Source: Marinirhabdus sp050859505 (GTDB lineage Bacteria; Bacteroidota; Bacteroidia; Flavobacteriales; Flavobacteriaceae). Taken from it: a DNA stretch of 64,000 nucleotides. Of the stretch, positions 7,237-16,323 are shown piece by piece; position 1 is the first letter of the stretch; every line of letters begins with the position of its first letter. A program made the translations under genes and the position numbers. The notes below the pieces were generated by a model. That model had not been told where the DNA came from, did no database searches, and saw only the letters and a list, made by a program, of their open reading frames with translations. The stretch lies in NCBI RefSeq assembly GCF_050859505.1, contig NZ_CP193934.1, positions 124,001 through 188,000 of the forward strand. Direction: 5' to 3'.

Positions 7237-9423
7237 TTATCTATGCACGAGTAATTGTTTGCTAAAAATCCCTTCAGAAGTTTGAATTTTTACCATATAC
7301 AATCCATCTTCTAAGGTCTGTACATCTAAAACAGGTTGATTTTTATTATTGTTCTGAAGCGACTGTACCTTCCTTGATGCTGTATCAAATACTTCAATAG
7401 TTTCAATTTTAAGTGTAAAGGGATGTGCTATCTGAACCGTATGAGCAGCTGGATTTGGATACAATGTGAGTTCATTTGAAACATCAATTTCTTCAACTCC
7501 TAAAATTTCCCCGTTAAAATAGGCTTCAGCAAGCGAAAAAGCTTCAAGGCCTATTTGTTCCCCTAATTTTCTCCCAGGAATATCGTCTACCGGTGGATGT
7601 ATTCCACCCCAAATACGAGATAAACTTGTTTGATCTGAAGCATCACGATAGGTAGCCCACTGTAACGTAAATGGTTCTGAAGGGCCTTTTTCAAAAAACA
7701 AAAAGGTGTCTTGTTCTACTTCGAAGGTACCCATACCTCCAGGGAAAAAAGCATCTCCAGTGGCAAAAGTGAGAATTTCAGCAGCAGCTCTTGAATAGGT
7801 GGAATGTCCGGACACATACCCTGCAAAGGGTGGCGTAACAAAAGTGCCTCGTTGGTAGGGCCACCATCGCTTTGCCAATATCCAATCTACTCCTGCAATA
7901 TCCACAGTAGGATCTTTTATATAATCTGGACCTTTCCAGGCAAATACTTTTAACTCACCAACATTTTTATTTTCAAAGCCTGCGAGAGGATCACCCACTT
8001 CAATAACCTCAATTAAATCGTCAATAAGGGGAAGGCCGTGAGGATCGAAATTTGCTAGCGTTGGGTCTGTACTTTGTCCTTTTGCCGCCATATACCTTAT
8101 GGTTGAAATAGGACGAGTATAATCGTAATACCCTTTAATCCCCCAAGTGCTTACAGCCGAATCATGCATAGCACCACCCAGCGTTAAATATAGCTTTACG
8201 TCCCATTCCAAATCTGATAGAATGGGTCCTTCGCCTTTAAATCTTTTTTCCAATAATGGATGGTCCGAAACATAATTTAAGACTACAAACCAATGCCCAG
8301 GTGGTGTTTCAGAATCCGGTCCATCTGCCCAAAACTCGGCCAACACACGGGCGTAATCACTTAATTTCACCAGTTGAGGTTCATAAGGCATTCCAGTAAA
8401 AGGATTTACATCATGACCGTGACTTAATGAGCCACCAGTAGTAAAATTGTAGAAATCTTTATATTCCGAGAACGAATTGGGAAGTTCTGAAATATCCACA
8501 TTTCCTAAGTTTCCTGGAGAAATATCTATTTGTGTTGAAAAATCTGGATCTAAATGCGATGACCAAGAAAGCACTAATGAAAAATTCCATTTGTAGGGGT
8601 CTTCAATACCATTATCTGCAGAGTCTTGTATATAGGGTGGTGCTCCAGGATTCTTGTACACATAACTGGTAATACTACCATTGTTTAGAATCTCTAAGTC
8701 TTCTTCTTGCAACGCAAAAGGACTAACTTCGCCCCATTCCGGACCTAAGAAATTAGGAATTCCTCCAGGGATTATATTTCCACTTTGATCTATATAAGAT
8801 TCAAATGCTAAAGGTTGCCAATGGTCTGGGTCTATATTGAGATTATCTTCGTATTCCTCTAAAATTAACGGCGGATTTACAGGAGCGTAAAACTGATTTG
8901 CATAATCGTTTTCTTCGTTGGAATTGTCTTGGAAACCAAACTCTATCATCTTTCGAGCAAGATAATTTCCTAAAGCCGCGTAGGAGCCAGTACTATAATC
9001 TGTAGTATTAATAGTTGTATCGTAGCCATAACTAGCCATTAGAGCATCTATAGATGCATAAATATCGTCAACGCCTGGTGAATTTTCAAAACGGTGCCGT
9101 ATCAATCTATACATCGCATAGCTCATTACTTCCTTTGTTGCTACGTCTGGATTGTTAGGTATTGGCAAACTATTGTATGGTGTAGAAAAACCTTGAAACG
9201 TGTTTCCTAATAATACTGGAGACGCGGGTGTATTAAAAATTGCCCATGAATCGTATGTAATTACTGTGCTATGAAAAATATTACGAGCGTGAACGGTGGG
9301 TCTGGCAAAATCGTGCCTAATGGCAAATAACATTTCTTCATTCCAATCACGGGCAGGGGAATGTTGCGAGAAGCCGTTTATAAATGTTAGAATCGTAAGA
9401 GCAAAAAGTAATTTAAATTTCAT
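7237..9423 (-). CDS. Secreted vanadium haloperoxidase/PAP2-like enzyme with T9SS sorting domain
   Basis: The start at 9423 (728 residues) is preferred over an in-frame ATG 13 codons upstream, because it puts a clean signal peptide first (MKFKLLFALTILTFINGFSQ). The last third carries the three motifs of the acid phosphatase/vanadium haloperoxidase fold: KGYYDYTRP (K-x6-RP), PPFAGYVSGHSTYS (SGH) and SRIWGGIHPPVDD (SR-x5-H). These residues coordinate vanadate or phosphate. The final 75 or so residues (LTLYPNPA... DGLYMVKI...SKQLLVHR) form a type IX secretion type A sorting domain, so the protein is exported through T9SS and released or anchored at the surface. Halide oxidation versus phosphatase activity cannot be told apart from sequence. 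Confidence 0.85.
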   Translation of the reverse strand: MKFKLLFALTILTFINGFSQHSPARDWNEEMLFAIRHDFARPTVHARNIFHSTVITYDSWAIFNTPASPVLLGNTFQGFSTPYNSLPIPNNPDVATKEVMSYAMYRLIRHRFENSPGVDDIYASIDALMASYGYDTTINTTDYSTGSYAALGNYLARKMIEFGFQDNSNEENDYANQFYAPVNPPLILEEYEDNLNIDPDHWQPLAFESYIDQSGNIIPGGIPNFLGPEWGEVSPFALQEEDLEILNNGSITSYVYKNPGAPPYIQDSADNGIEDPYKWNFSLVLSWSSHLDPDFSTQIDISPGNLGNVDISELPNSFSEYKDFYNFTTGGSLSHGHDVNPFTGMPYEPQLVKLSDYARVLAEFWADGPDSETPPGHWFVVLNYVSDHPLLEKRFKGEGPILSDLEWDVKLYLTLGGAMHDSAVSTWGIKGYYDYTRPISTIRYMAAKGQSTDPTLANFDPHGLPLIDDLIEVIEVGDPLAGFENKNVGELKVFAWKGPDYIKDPTVDIAGVDWILAKRWWPYQRGTFVTPPFAGYVSGHSTYSRAAAEILTFATGDAFFPGGMGTFEVEQDTFLFFEKGPSEPFTLQWATYRDASDQTSLSRIWGGIHPPVDDIPGRKLGEQIGLEAFSLAEAYFNGEILGVEEIDVSNELTLYPNPAAHTVQIAHPFTLKIETIEVFDTASRKVQSLQNNNKNQPVLDVQTLEDGLYMVKIQTSEGIFSKQLLVHR

Positions 9424-9509
9424 AACAATGGGGTACTGGTTATGTAGTTCACAATAGTACAAAAAAATTGGCTATTGCCTTAAAATTTAACGTATTGAAG
9501 CCTGTATTA

Positions 9510-10424
9510 TTATTCCCTTATAAGCGGCATAGTAGTACAGCGCAACAAGCCTTCTTGTTTAGAAATTTCAAAATAGGGAACTTCTTCTACGGTAAAACCT
9601 TCGGAGCGCAACCAGGTATTTAATCTGGTGAAGCTTTTTTCTGAAATTATAATGTCTTCTGAAATAGAAAAGATATTACTATTCATATAATACATTTCCA
9701 TGGCATCTATATGGAAGCAATTTTCCTTTCCAAAGTAATCTACCAGCCATTGATACTCTTCTTCAATTAAAAAACCTTCTTTATGAATAATGCATTTTCC
9801 TTTCCCGATAGGTTGAAAACAACAATCCAAATGTAAGGCATTGTCTTGCGCAATCGTGTTGCTTTTCCGAAGATTAAAAGATTTTACTTTTTTATGCGGA
9901 AAGAGAGTTTGTAAATGCTTTACCGCTTTTATATTGGTTCTTGCTGTGATATAACTTTTATAATCTTCACCATAATACGTACCCACAAAAATATAGTCTC
10001 CGTGCGGCATGACGTCTCCACCTTCTATATGTGCATTTTCGGGAAACTCAATAATTTTTGAAGGATCTATCTTGGAAATTACGTGTTGCAACGCTTCAAT
10101 TTCTCTTGAGCGATCTTCCAGTATGTTGGCGATAATAAATTTATCTTCAATTACAAAAGCGATATCCCTTGAAAATATTTGGTTGTAATCTTCGATCGTA
10201 CTGGGTCGGTACACCGTGACTCCGTGTTTTTTGAAAACAGCCGCTACGGCTTCCATCTCTTTCACCATATCTTTTTCTACCGGGTATGTACCAGCTTCAA
10301 TATGTTCTGCCGACTTAGGATCGTAAGCATCTTTAAGTGCAGGGGTAGGGCCGTTGCTTTTTGCAGTTCCTAACACAACTACTTTTAGTGGGGAAAATTC
10401 GTTAGTGACTTTTAATTGAATCAT
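9510..10424 (-). CDS. Dimethylarginine dimethylaminohydrolase/arginine deiminase family enzyme
   Basis: A 304-residue guanidino-modifying enzyme. Motifs: SRDIAFVIEDKFII (Asp near 90, substrate binding), HIEGGDVM (about 133-140), catalytic His in ALHLDCCF (about 197-204), and nucleophilic Cys296 in LLRCTTMPL near the C-terminus. These fit the DDAH/arginine deiminase/amidinotransferase superfamily. The reaction is probably hydrolysis of arginine or a methylated arginine to citrulline. This would supply the substrate of CtlX (5386-6327). The intervening outer membrane protein and haloperoxidase look like an insertion between the two. Exact substrate is not determinable here. Confidence 0.8.
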   Translation of the reverse strand: MIQLKVTNEFSPLKVVVLGTAKSNGPTPALKDAYDPKSAEHIEAGTYPVEKDMVKEMEAVAAVFKKHGVTVYRPSTIEDYNQIFSRDIAFVIEDKFIIANILEDRSREIEALQHVISKIDPSKIIEFPENAHIEGGDVMPHGDYIFVGTYYGEDYKSYITARTNIKAVKHLQTLFPHKKVKSFNLRKSNTIAQDNALHLDCCFQPIGKGKCIIHKEGFLIEEEYQWLVDYFGKENCFHIDAMEMYYMNSNIFSISEDIIISEKSFTRLNTWLRSEGFTVEEVPYFEISKQEGLLRCTTMPLIRE

Positions 10425-10437
10425 AATTTCAAATATA

Positions 10438-10466
10438 AAAAAAGCACCTCATTGCTGAAGTGCTTT
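10438..10466 (-). terminator. Intrinsic terminator of gltA
   Basis: On the minus strand AAAGCACTTCA pairs with TGAGGTGCTTT around the loop GCAA, with one mismatch, followed by a run of seven T. It starts 24 bases after the gltA stop codon. Confidence 0.8.
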
Positions 10467-10490
10467 CTTAAAGTTTTTATCGTATTTGTT

Positions 10491-11777
10491 TTATCTCTTA
10501 TCTACTGGTTTAAAACTTCTTAAGTTTTCACCAATATACACTTGACGTGGACGACCAATTGGTTCCTTTTTTAAACGCATCTCTCTCCACTGTGCTATCC
10601 AACCTGGCAATCTACCTAGAGAAAACATTGGAGTAAACATTTCAACAGGAATGCCCATAGCACGGTAAATAATACCCGAATAGAAATCTACATTTGGATA
10701 TAATTTTCTATCCACAAAGTAGCTGTCTTCCAAAGCTTCCTTTTCTAATCCTTTTGCAATATCTAATATTGGATCTTGAACTCCTAGAGCACTTAATACG
10801 TCATCTGCAGATTTCTTGATGATTTTTGCGCGTGGGTCAAAGTTTTTATATACTCTATGTCCAAAGCCCATTAAGCGGAAGGGATCTTCCTTATCTTTTG
10901 CTTTGTTCATAAACTTATGCGTGTCACCCCCATCACTTTTAATAGCCTCCAACATTTCAATTACAGCTTGGTTGGCACCACCGTGTAACGGGCCCCACAA
11001 TGCATTAATACCTGCCGAAAGTGATGCAAATAATCCTGCGTGAGAAGAACCTACCATCCGTACTGTCGATGTGGAACAATTTTGTTCGTGGTCTGCGTGT
11101 AAAATCAATAATTTGTCCAATGCGTTTACCACCGTCTTATTTGAGGTATACTCGCCATTTGGCTTTTTAAACATCATCTTTAAGAAATTATCCACATATC
11201 CCAAAGAATCATCTCCATAATCCAACGGAAGTCCTGCTCTTTTTCTGTAAGTCCAGGCTGTTAAAACTGGGAATTTACCCATGATACGAACAATAGCCTG
11301 ATACATTTCTTCTTCACTATCTACGTTTACTGAAGTGGGATTAAAAGCAATCAAAGCCGATGTTAACGCAGACATTACTCCCATAGGATGTGCAGCCTTA
11401 GGAAAACCGTCTAAAATTTTCTTTATGTCTTCATCTACCTGTGATTGGGCTTTAATATCATTATGAAATTTGTCCAACTGCTCTTTAGTAGGCAATTCAC
11501 CAAAAATTAACAAATAAGCTACTTCTAAGAAGTCTGCCTTCTCTGCAAGCTCTTCTATAGAATACCCACGGTATCTTAAAATACCTTCTTCACCATTTAA
11601 AAAAGTGATGGCACTCTCGCAGGAACCTGTATTTTTATATCCTGGATCTAGGGTAGTAACACCGCCCGTCACTCCACGAAGTGATTTAATATCTATGGCA
11701 ACTTCATTTTCGGTCCCAACAACTACAGGAAATTCATACGATTTACCGTCAATTGTTAGTGTGGCTATTTTAGACAT
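10491..11777 (-). CDS. gltA: Citrate synthase
   Basis: Condenses acetyl-CoA and oxaloacetate to citrate in the TCA cycle. The start at 11777 (MSKIATLTIDGKSYEFPV, 428 residues) matches family N-termini; an upstream in-frame ATG would add 18 unrelated residues. The large-type, hexameric bacterial form is indicated by the N-terminal small beta domain and by the length. Catalytic regions are visible: HADHEQNCSTSTVRMVGSSHAG (first His segment), GFGHRVYKNFDPRA (second His) and the Asp region VDFYSGI. It has its own terminator at 10438-10466, and the upstream eno is closed by a terminator, so it is probably monocistronic. Confidence 0.97.
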   Translation of the reverse strand: MSKIATLTIDGKSYEFPVVVGTENEVAIDIKSLRGVTGGVTTLDPGYKNTGSCESAITFLNGEEGILRYRGYSIEELAEKADFLEVAYLLIFGELPTKEQLDKFHNDIKAQSQVDEDIKKILDGFPKAAHPMGVMSALTSALIAFNPTSVNVDSEEEMYQAIVRIMGKFPVLTAWTYRKRAGLPLDYGDDSLGYVDNFLKMMFKKPNGEYTSNKTVVNALDKLLILHADHEQNCSTSTVRMVGSSHAGLFASLSAGINALWGPLHGGANQAVIEMLEAIKSDGGDTHKFMNKAKDKEDPFRLMGFGHRVYKNFDPRAKIIKKSADDVLSALGVQDPILDIAKGLEKEALEDSYFVDRKLYPNVDFYSGIIYRAMGIPVEMFTPMFSLGRLPGWIAQWREMRLKKEPIGRPRQVYIGENLRSFKPVDKR

Positions 11778-11946
11778 ATATGCTTTTGGTTTTATTAAAA
11801 TTTCAGAAAACTGCCTGCGGTATGTTCGCAAACAAATAAGATGCTAATTTACGAAATATCGCACTAATTTTTTAGCAATCGGCATAGTTTGTAGGTTAAA
11901 TAATCCTTAAAACTGAGACTTTTGAACACATAACAATCCTAAAAGC

Positions 11947-11980
11947 AAAAAACCTCTCATATATAGTATAGGAGAGGCTC
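11947..11980 (-). terminator. Intrinsic terminator of eno
   Basis: On the minus strand CCTCTC (11977-11972) pairs with GAGAGG (11958-11953), followed by TTTTTT. It lies about 25 bases after the eno stop. Confidence 0.75.
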
Positions 11981-12002
11981 TTAAATTTTGACTTTTATAG
12001 TA

Positions 12003-13289
12003 TTAAATCTTAAACGCTTTTCTACCCGGGTAGTATGCTACTTCTGCCAATTCTTCTTCAATCCTAAGCAATTGATTGTATTTTGCCATACGATCACTAC
12101 GCGATGCCGAACCTGTTTTTATTTGCCCACAATTGAGCGCTACAGCCAAATCTGCAATCGTATTGTCTTCGGTTTCGCCGCTTCTATGACTCATTACTGA
12201 AGTGTATCCCGCATTATGTGCCATAGTCACGGCTGCAATGGTTTCGGTTAACGTTCCAATTTGGTTTACTTTTATTAAAATTGAATTAGCAATGCCTTCA
12301 TCAATTCCTTTCGAAAGTCTTTCTACATTGGTTACAAATAAATCATCTCCAACCAATTGTACTGTATCTCCAACTTTTTCGGTTAAAGATTTCCAGCCTT
12401 CCCAATCGTTTTCGTCCATGCCATCTTCTACTGATATGATGGGATATTTTTCACATAATTCGGCCAAATAGCTAGCCTGCTCTTCACTGGTTCTTACTTT
12501 TCCGCTATCACCTTCGAATTTTGTGTAATCATATTTCCCATTCACATAGAATTCTGCCGCGGCACAATCTAAGGCAATCATAATGTCGTCGCCTAACGTA
12601 TACCCAGCATTTTTTACCGCTTTTGCAATGGTATCCAGCGCATCTTCTGTTCCGTCTAAGGTTGGTGCGAAACCACCTTCGTCTCCTACCGCAGTGCTTA
12701 AATTTCTATCGTGGAGTACTTTTTTAAGATGGTGAAAAATTTCAGAACCCATTTGCATGGCTTGTGTAAAATTCTTCGCTTTTACCGGCATCACCATAAA
12801 TTCCTGAAACGCGATAGGTGCATCACTGTGCGAACCTCCATTAATAATGTTCATCATTGGTACTGGAAGTGTCTTGGCACTTACACCACCAACGTAGCGG
12901 TACAAAGGCTGACCTAATTCAGCGGCCGCTGCCTTAGCACAGGCTAATGAAACGCCTAAAATAGCATTTGCTCCTAGCTTAGATTTGTTAGGAGTGCCGT
13001 CCAAATCTATCATAATCTTATCTATCTGCGCTTGTTCAAATACTGAAACTCCCAAAAGTGTTCCAGCAATCTTTCCATTCACGTTATGCACAGCTTTTAA
13101 CACCCCTTTTCCCATATACGCATCGCCGCCGTCACGAAGTTCGACCGCTTCGTGTTCTCCCGTGGAAGCTCCCGAAGGTACTGCAGCGCGACCCATATAC
13201 CCATGCTCGGTAAGCACATCTACTTCTACCGTAGGATTTCCTCTTGAATCAAAAATTTGTCTTGCGTGAATGTCTATGATGATGCTCAT
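12003..13289 (-). CDS. eno: Enolase
   Basis: Interconverts 2-phosphoglycerate and phosphoenolpyruvate in glycolysis and gluconeogenesis. The 428 residues match bacterial enolases. Visible are the N-terminal IIDIHARQIFDSRGNPTVEV, the acid/base region VGDEGGFAPTL, metal ligands in ALDCAAAEFY, SVEDGMDENDWEGW and LVGDDLFVTN, the catalytic Lys in ILIKVNQIGTLTE, and the substrate loop MSHRSGETEDN. It sits between carA and gltA, a neighbourhood typical of flavobacteria downstream of the ribosomal cluster. A perfect palindrome (13304-13323) lies 14 bases before the start codon and may affect initiation. Confidence 0.98.
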   Translation of the reverse strand: MSIIIDIHARQIFDSRGNPTVEVDVLTEHGYMGRAAVPSGASTGEHEAVELRDGGDAYMGKGVLKAVHNVNGKIAGTLLGVSVFEQAQIDKIMIDLDGTPNKSKLGANAILGVSLACAKAAAAELGQPLYRYVGGVSAKTLPVPMMNIINGGSHSDAPIAFQEFMVMPVKAKNFTQAMQMGSEIFHHLKKVLHDRNLSTAVGDEGGFAPTLDGTEDALDTIAKAVKNAGYTLGDDIMIALDCAAAEFYVNGKYDYTKFEGDSGKVRTSEEQASYLAELCEKYPIISVEDGMDENDWEGWKSLTEKVGDTVQLVGDDLFVTNVERLSKGIDEGIANSILIKVNQIGTLTETIAAVTMAHNAGYTSVMSHRSGETEDNTIADLAVALNCGQIKTGSASRSDRMAKYNQLLRIEEELAEVAYYPGRKAFKI

Positions 13290-13303
13290 ACTTATTTTTT
13301 ATT

Positions 13304-13323
13304 ATAAAGTGCAAGCACTTTAT
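13304..13323. repeat. Perfect palindrome in the eno leader
   Basis: ataaagtgc-aa-gcactttat is a perfect inverted repeat centred 24 bases upstream of the eno ATG. It could be an operator or an RNA hairpin that touches initiation. No T-tract follows in the minus direction, so it is not a terminator. Confidence 0.45.
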
Positions 13324-13331
13324 TTATTATT

Positions 13332-13367
13332 AAAAAACCTGTCAGGTTTTTTTAAACCTGACAGGCC
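13332..13367 (-). terminator. Intrinsic terminator of carA
   Basis: CCTGTCAGGTTT and AAACCTGACAGG (13338-13349 and 13354-13365) form a 12-bp stem with a short loop, followed on the minus strand by TTTTTTA. It begins about 12 bases after the carA stop. Confidence 0.9.
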
Positions 13368-13376
13368 TTGTGACTT

Positions 13377-14489
13377 TTATTTTTTAGAATTTTTGATGTT
13401 TTCTACAAACTCGTCAAACAAATAGCTTGCGTCGTGGGGTCCTGGGCTGGCCTCTGGGTGGTATTGTACCGAGAAAACCGGTTTATTTTTCATTCGTATT
13501 CCTGCTGCCGTTTGGTCGTTAAGATGCAGGTGCGTAATTTCAATGTCTGCGTGCGCTTCTGCCTCTTCCCTGTTAATGGCGAAACCGTGGTTCTGTGAGG
13601 TAATTTCACCTTTTCCAGTAATTAAGTTCAGGATTGGATGGTTAATCCCCCGGTGACCGTGGTGCATTTTATAGGTTGAGATTCCGTTAGCGAGTGCTAA
13701 TATCTGGTGTCCCAAACAGATTCCGAATAAAGGTTTCCCAGTTTCAATTATTTTTTTGGTAGTTTCTATTGCTTCGGTCAAAGGTTCCGGATCTCCTGGA
13801 CCATTGCTTAAGAAAAAGCCATCTGGATTAAAACTTTGCATTTCTTCAAAAGATGCGTTGTAAGGATATACTTTGATGTAGCAATCTCTTTCAGACAGGT
13901 TGCGAAGGATATTTTTCTTGATGCCAATATCTAATGCTGAAATTTTATACGTCGCATTTTCATTTCCGAAGAAATAAGGCTCTTTGGTAGAAACTTTACT
14001 CGCCAACTCCAAACCGTTCATATTTGGAACTTCGGAGAGTTGTTTTTTAAGACCTTCTATATTATCAACTTCAGTAGAGATCACAGCGTTCATGGCACCA
14101 TTATCACGTATATAACTCACCAAAGCTCTTGTGTCTACATCGCTAATGGCCAGCAATTTATTTTCATTTAAAAAATCTTCAAGCGAGCCATCTGCTTCAG
14201 GTCTTGAATAGTGGTAGCTGAAATTTCTACAAATTAATCCCGCAATTTTTATCCCTTCGCTCTCCACTTCATCTTTAGCAACGCCATAGTTTCCAATATG
14301 AGCATTGGTGGTCACCATTAACTGACCAAAATAGGATGGGTCTGTGAAAATTTCTTGATACCCCGTCATCCCTGTGTTAAAACAAACTTCTCCAAAGGAT
14401 GAACCTTCTTTACCTCCCACGGCTTTTCCGTGAAAAATGGTTCCGTCTGCTAATAAAATAAGGGCTGGCTTTCTAGTTTGGTATTTCAT
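13377..14489 (-). CDS. carA: Carbamoyl-phosphate synthase small (glutaminase) subunit
   Basis: Hydrolyses glutamine and channels ammonia to CarB for carbamoyl phosphate, the precursor of arginine and pyrimidines. The start at 14489 (MKYQTRKPALILLADG, 370 residues) matches family N-termini; an upstream in-frame ATG adds eight residues. The N-terminal CPSase_sm domain contains SFGEVCFNTGMTGYQEIFTDPSYFGQ. The C-terminal class I amidotransferase domain has the nucleophile in FGICLGHQILA and the His/Glu pair in QYHPEASPGPHDA. carB is not adjacent. The -7 box at 14511-14518 and the terminator at 13332-13367 suggest a monocistronic unit. Confidence 0.97.
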   Translation of the reverse strand: MKYQTRKPALILLADGTIFHGKAVGGKEGSSFGEVCFNTGMTGYQEIFTDPSYFGQLMVTTNAHIGNYGVAKDEVESEGIKIAGLICRNFSYHYSRPEADGSLEDFLNENKLLAISDVDTRALVSYIRDNGAMNAVISTEVDNIEGLKKQLSEVPNMNGLELASKVSTKEPYFFGNENATYKISALDIGIKKNILRNLSERDCYIKVYPYNASFEEMQSFNPDGFFLSNGPGDPEPLTEAIETTKKIIETGKPLFGICLGHQILALANGISTYKMHHGHRGINHPILNLITGKGEITSQNHGFAINREEAEAHADIEITHLHLNDQTAAGIRMKNKPVFSVQYHPEASPGPHDASYLFDEFVENIKNSKK

Positions 14490-14510
14490 AGTTTTCTGTA
14501 AAAAGTTTTG

Positions 14511-14518
14511 CAAAAATA
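14511..14518 (-). promoter_or_regulatory. Candidate -7 box of the carA promoter
   Basis: The minus strand reads TATTTTTG (TAnnTTTG) 21 bases before the carA start. No clear -33 TTG is seen. Confidence 0.4.
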
Positions 14519-14635
14519 CGCTTATTGAGATTGGTATTAAAATTTAGGTTTTAGAACTTTTAAACAATTGTGACTCACAAACCTGCTGCTTGTATTTTTA
14601 GCAGCCTTGATCGTGGAAATGCAAATGAGTTCACA

Positions 14636-14672
14636 AAAAAAAGGGATAAACATTATAATGTTTATCCCTTTT
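14636..14672 (-). terminator. Intrinsic terminator of the ribosomal protein supercluster
   Basis: Bases 14641-14670 form a perfect 30-base palindrome (aagggataaacatta and its complement). On the minus strand it is followed by eight T. It lies 28 bases after the rplQ stop and closes the rpsL-rplQ cluster. Confidence 0.92.
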
Positions 14673-14697
14673 AAAGTATCTAGCAATGAAATTTCAT

Positions 14698-15177
14698 CTA
14701 CTCTTCTTCTTTCGTTGCTTTTGTTTCTGTTGCTGGAGCAGCGGCTGGTTTAGAACCTCCACGACGGCTACGACGTGTAGAAGATTTCTTTTTAGTTGCT
14801 TTTCCTACATTGTATATTTCATTGTAATCTACAAGTTCAATCATCGCCATATCTGCAGCATCTCCTAGACGACTTCCCAATTTGATGATACGTGTGTATC
14901 CTCCTGGACGGTCACCTACTTTTACAGCTACATCGCGAAACAATTCAATTACAGCATCTTTTTGACGTAATCTTGCCATAACGATACGACGATTGTGCGT
15001 TGTATCTTCTTTAGATTTTGTAATCATTGGTTCTACGAATTGCTTTAAAGCTTTTGCTTTTGCTACTGTAGTGTTGATTCTCTTGTGTTCAATTAGTGAA
15101 CATGCCATATTGGCTAACATTGCCTTTCTGTGCGCTGTTTGTCTTCCTAAATGATTTACTTTTTTTCCGTGTCTCAT
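14698..15177 (-). CDS. rplQ: 50S ribosomal protein L17
   Basis: Large-subunit protein near the exit tunnel. The conserved N-terminus MRHGKKVNHLGRQTAHRKAMLANMA and the IIKLGSRLGDAADMA.IEL segment identify it. At 159 residues it carries an extension of about 35 residues, rich in Lys, Arg, Ala and Glu (about 125-159), beyond the E. coli-length core. This low-complexity tail is usual in Bacteroidota. It is the last gene of the cluster, 60 bases after rpoA. Confidence 0.97.
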   Translation of the reverse strand: MRHGKKVNHLGRQTAHRKAMLANMACSLIEHKRINTTVAKAKALKQFVEPMITKSKEDTTHNRRIVMARLRQKDAVIELFRDVAVKVGDRPGGYTRIIKLGSRLGDAADMAMIELVDYNEIYNVGKATKKKSSTRRSRRGGSKPAAAPATETKATKEEE

Positions 15178-15237
15178 GACATTTGTTTTATCATCTTGCT
15201 ACCAAATCCACCTTGGCGGAGAGCAAAATATGATTAA

Positions 15238-16230
15238 TTAATCTTTATCTAATTTGTATTTTGAAAGATCCATTCCGAAGTTCAGTCCTTTTACATTCAC
15301 AAGCTCTTCAAGCTCAGTCAATGATTTTTTACCGAAGTTTCTGAATTTCATCAAGTCATTCTTATTGTAAGACACCAAGTCTCCTAGTGTATCTACTTCT
15401 GCAGCCTTTAAACAGTTCAAGGCACGTACTGAAAGATCCATATCTACTAATTTGGTCTTTAGTAACTGACGCATGTGTAATGATTCCTCATCGTATGTTT
15501 CAGTTTGTGCAATCTCGTCTGCTTCCAACGTAATGCGCTCATCACTGAACAACATAAAGTGGTGGATTAAGGTTTTTGCAGCTTCGGTCAAGGCATCTTT
15601 TGGATGAATTGATCCGTCTGTTTGGATTTCGAAAACTAATTTTTCGTAATCTGTTTTCTGCTCTACACGGAAGTTTTCAATACTGTACTTCACGTTTTTT
15701 ATAGGCGTATAAATAGAATCTGTGAAAATAGTCCCAAGAGGCGCGTTTGCTTTCTTGTTTTCTTCAGCAGGAACGTACCCACGACCTTTTTCGATAGTAA
15801 TCTCAAAGTTCATGTTTACTTTCTTCTCCATATTACAGATAACCAAATCTGGATTCAATACTTGAAAACCAGAGATATATTTTTGGAAATCTCCTGCAGT
15901 TAACTGGTCATTTCCGTTTACTGAAATGGTTACAGTCTCATTATCTATTTCATCAATTTGACGCTTAAAACGTACTTGCTTTAAGTTCAAAATTATTTCG
16001 GTTACATCTTCTACAACGCCTGCAATAGTAGAAAACTCGTGATCTACTCCTTCGATACGTACCGAAGTAATTGCAAAACCTTCTAAAGAAGATAGTAAAA
16101 CCCTTCTAAGTGCATTACCAACTGTTAATCCATAACCAGGCTCCAAAGGACGAAATTCGAATTTCCCCTCGAAATCTGTAGAGTTAATCATGATAACTTT
16201 ATCGGGTTTCTGAAAACTAAATACTGCCAT
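15238..16230 (-). CDS. rpoA: DNA-directed RNA polymerase subunit alpha
   Basis: Alpha subunit, which dimerises to start core assembly and contacts activators and UP elements. The N-terminal domain (about 1-230) includes FEFRPLEPGYGLTVGNALRRVLLSSLEG, the dimerisation and beta-binding segment. A linker leads to the C-terminal helix-hairpin-helix domain (about 255-325): LDMDLSVRALNCLKAAEVDTLGDLV..FRNFGKKSLTELEELV. At 330 residues it is of full length. It lies between rpsD and rplQ. Confidence 0.98.
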   Translation of the reverse strand: MAVFSFQKPDKVIMINSTDFEGKFEFRPLEPGYGLTVGNALRRVLLSSLEGFAITSVRIEGVDHEFSTIAGVVEDVTEIILNLKQVRFKRQIDEIDNETVTISVNGNDQLTAGDFQKYISGFQVLNPDLVICNMEKKVNMNFEITIEKGRGYVPAEENKKANAPLGTIFTDSIYTPIKNVKYSIENFRVEQKTDYEKLVFEIQTDGSIHPKDALTEAAKTLIHHFMLFSDERITLEADEIAQTETYDEESLHMRQLLKTKLVDMDLSVRALNCLKAAEVDTLGDLVSYNKNDLMKFRNFGKKSLTELEELVNVKGLNFGMDLSKYKLDKD

Positions 16231-16323
16231 TTTTTCTTCGTTTTAATTGTTATTTAGTTGCGCGATTTAAAAGTTTGAAGAACACTATAAATCCTTTGGC
16301 CAAATACCAATATGATTATTTTA

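Noticed and set aside
13304..13323. Palindrome in the eno leader as a terminator
   Set aside because: No T-tract in the minus direction and the loop is only two bases; listed as a repeat instead.
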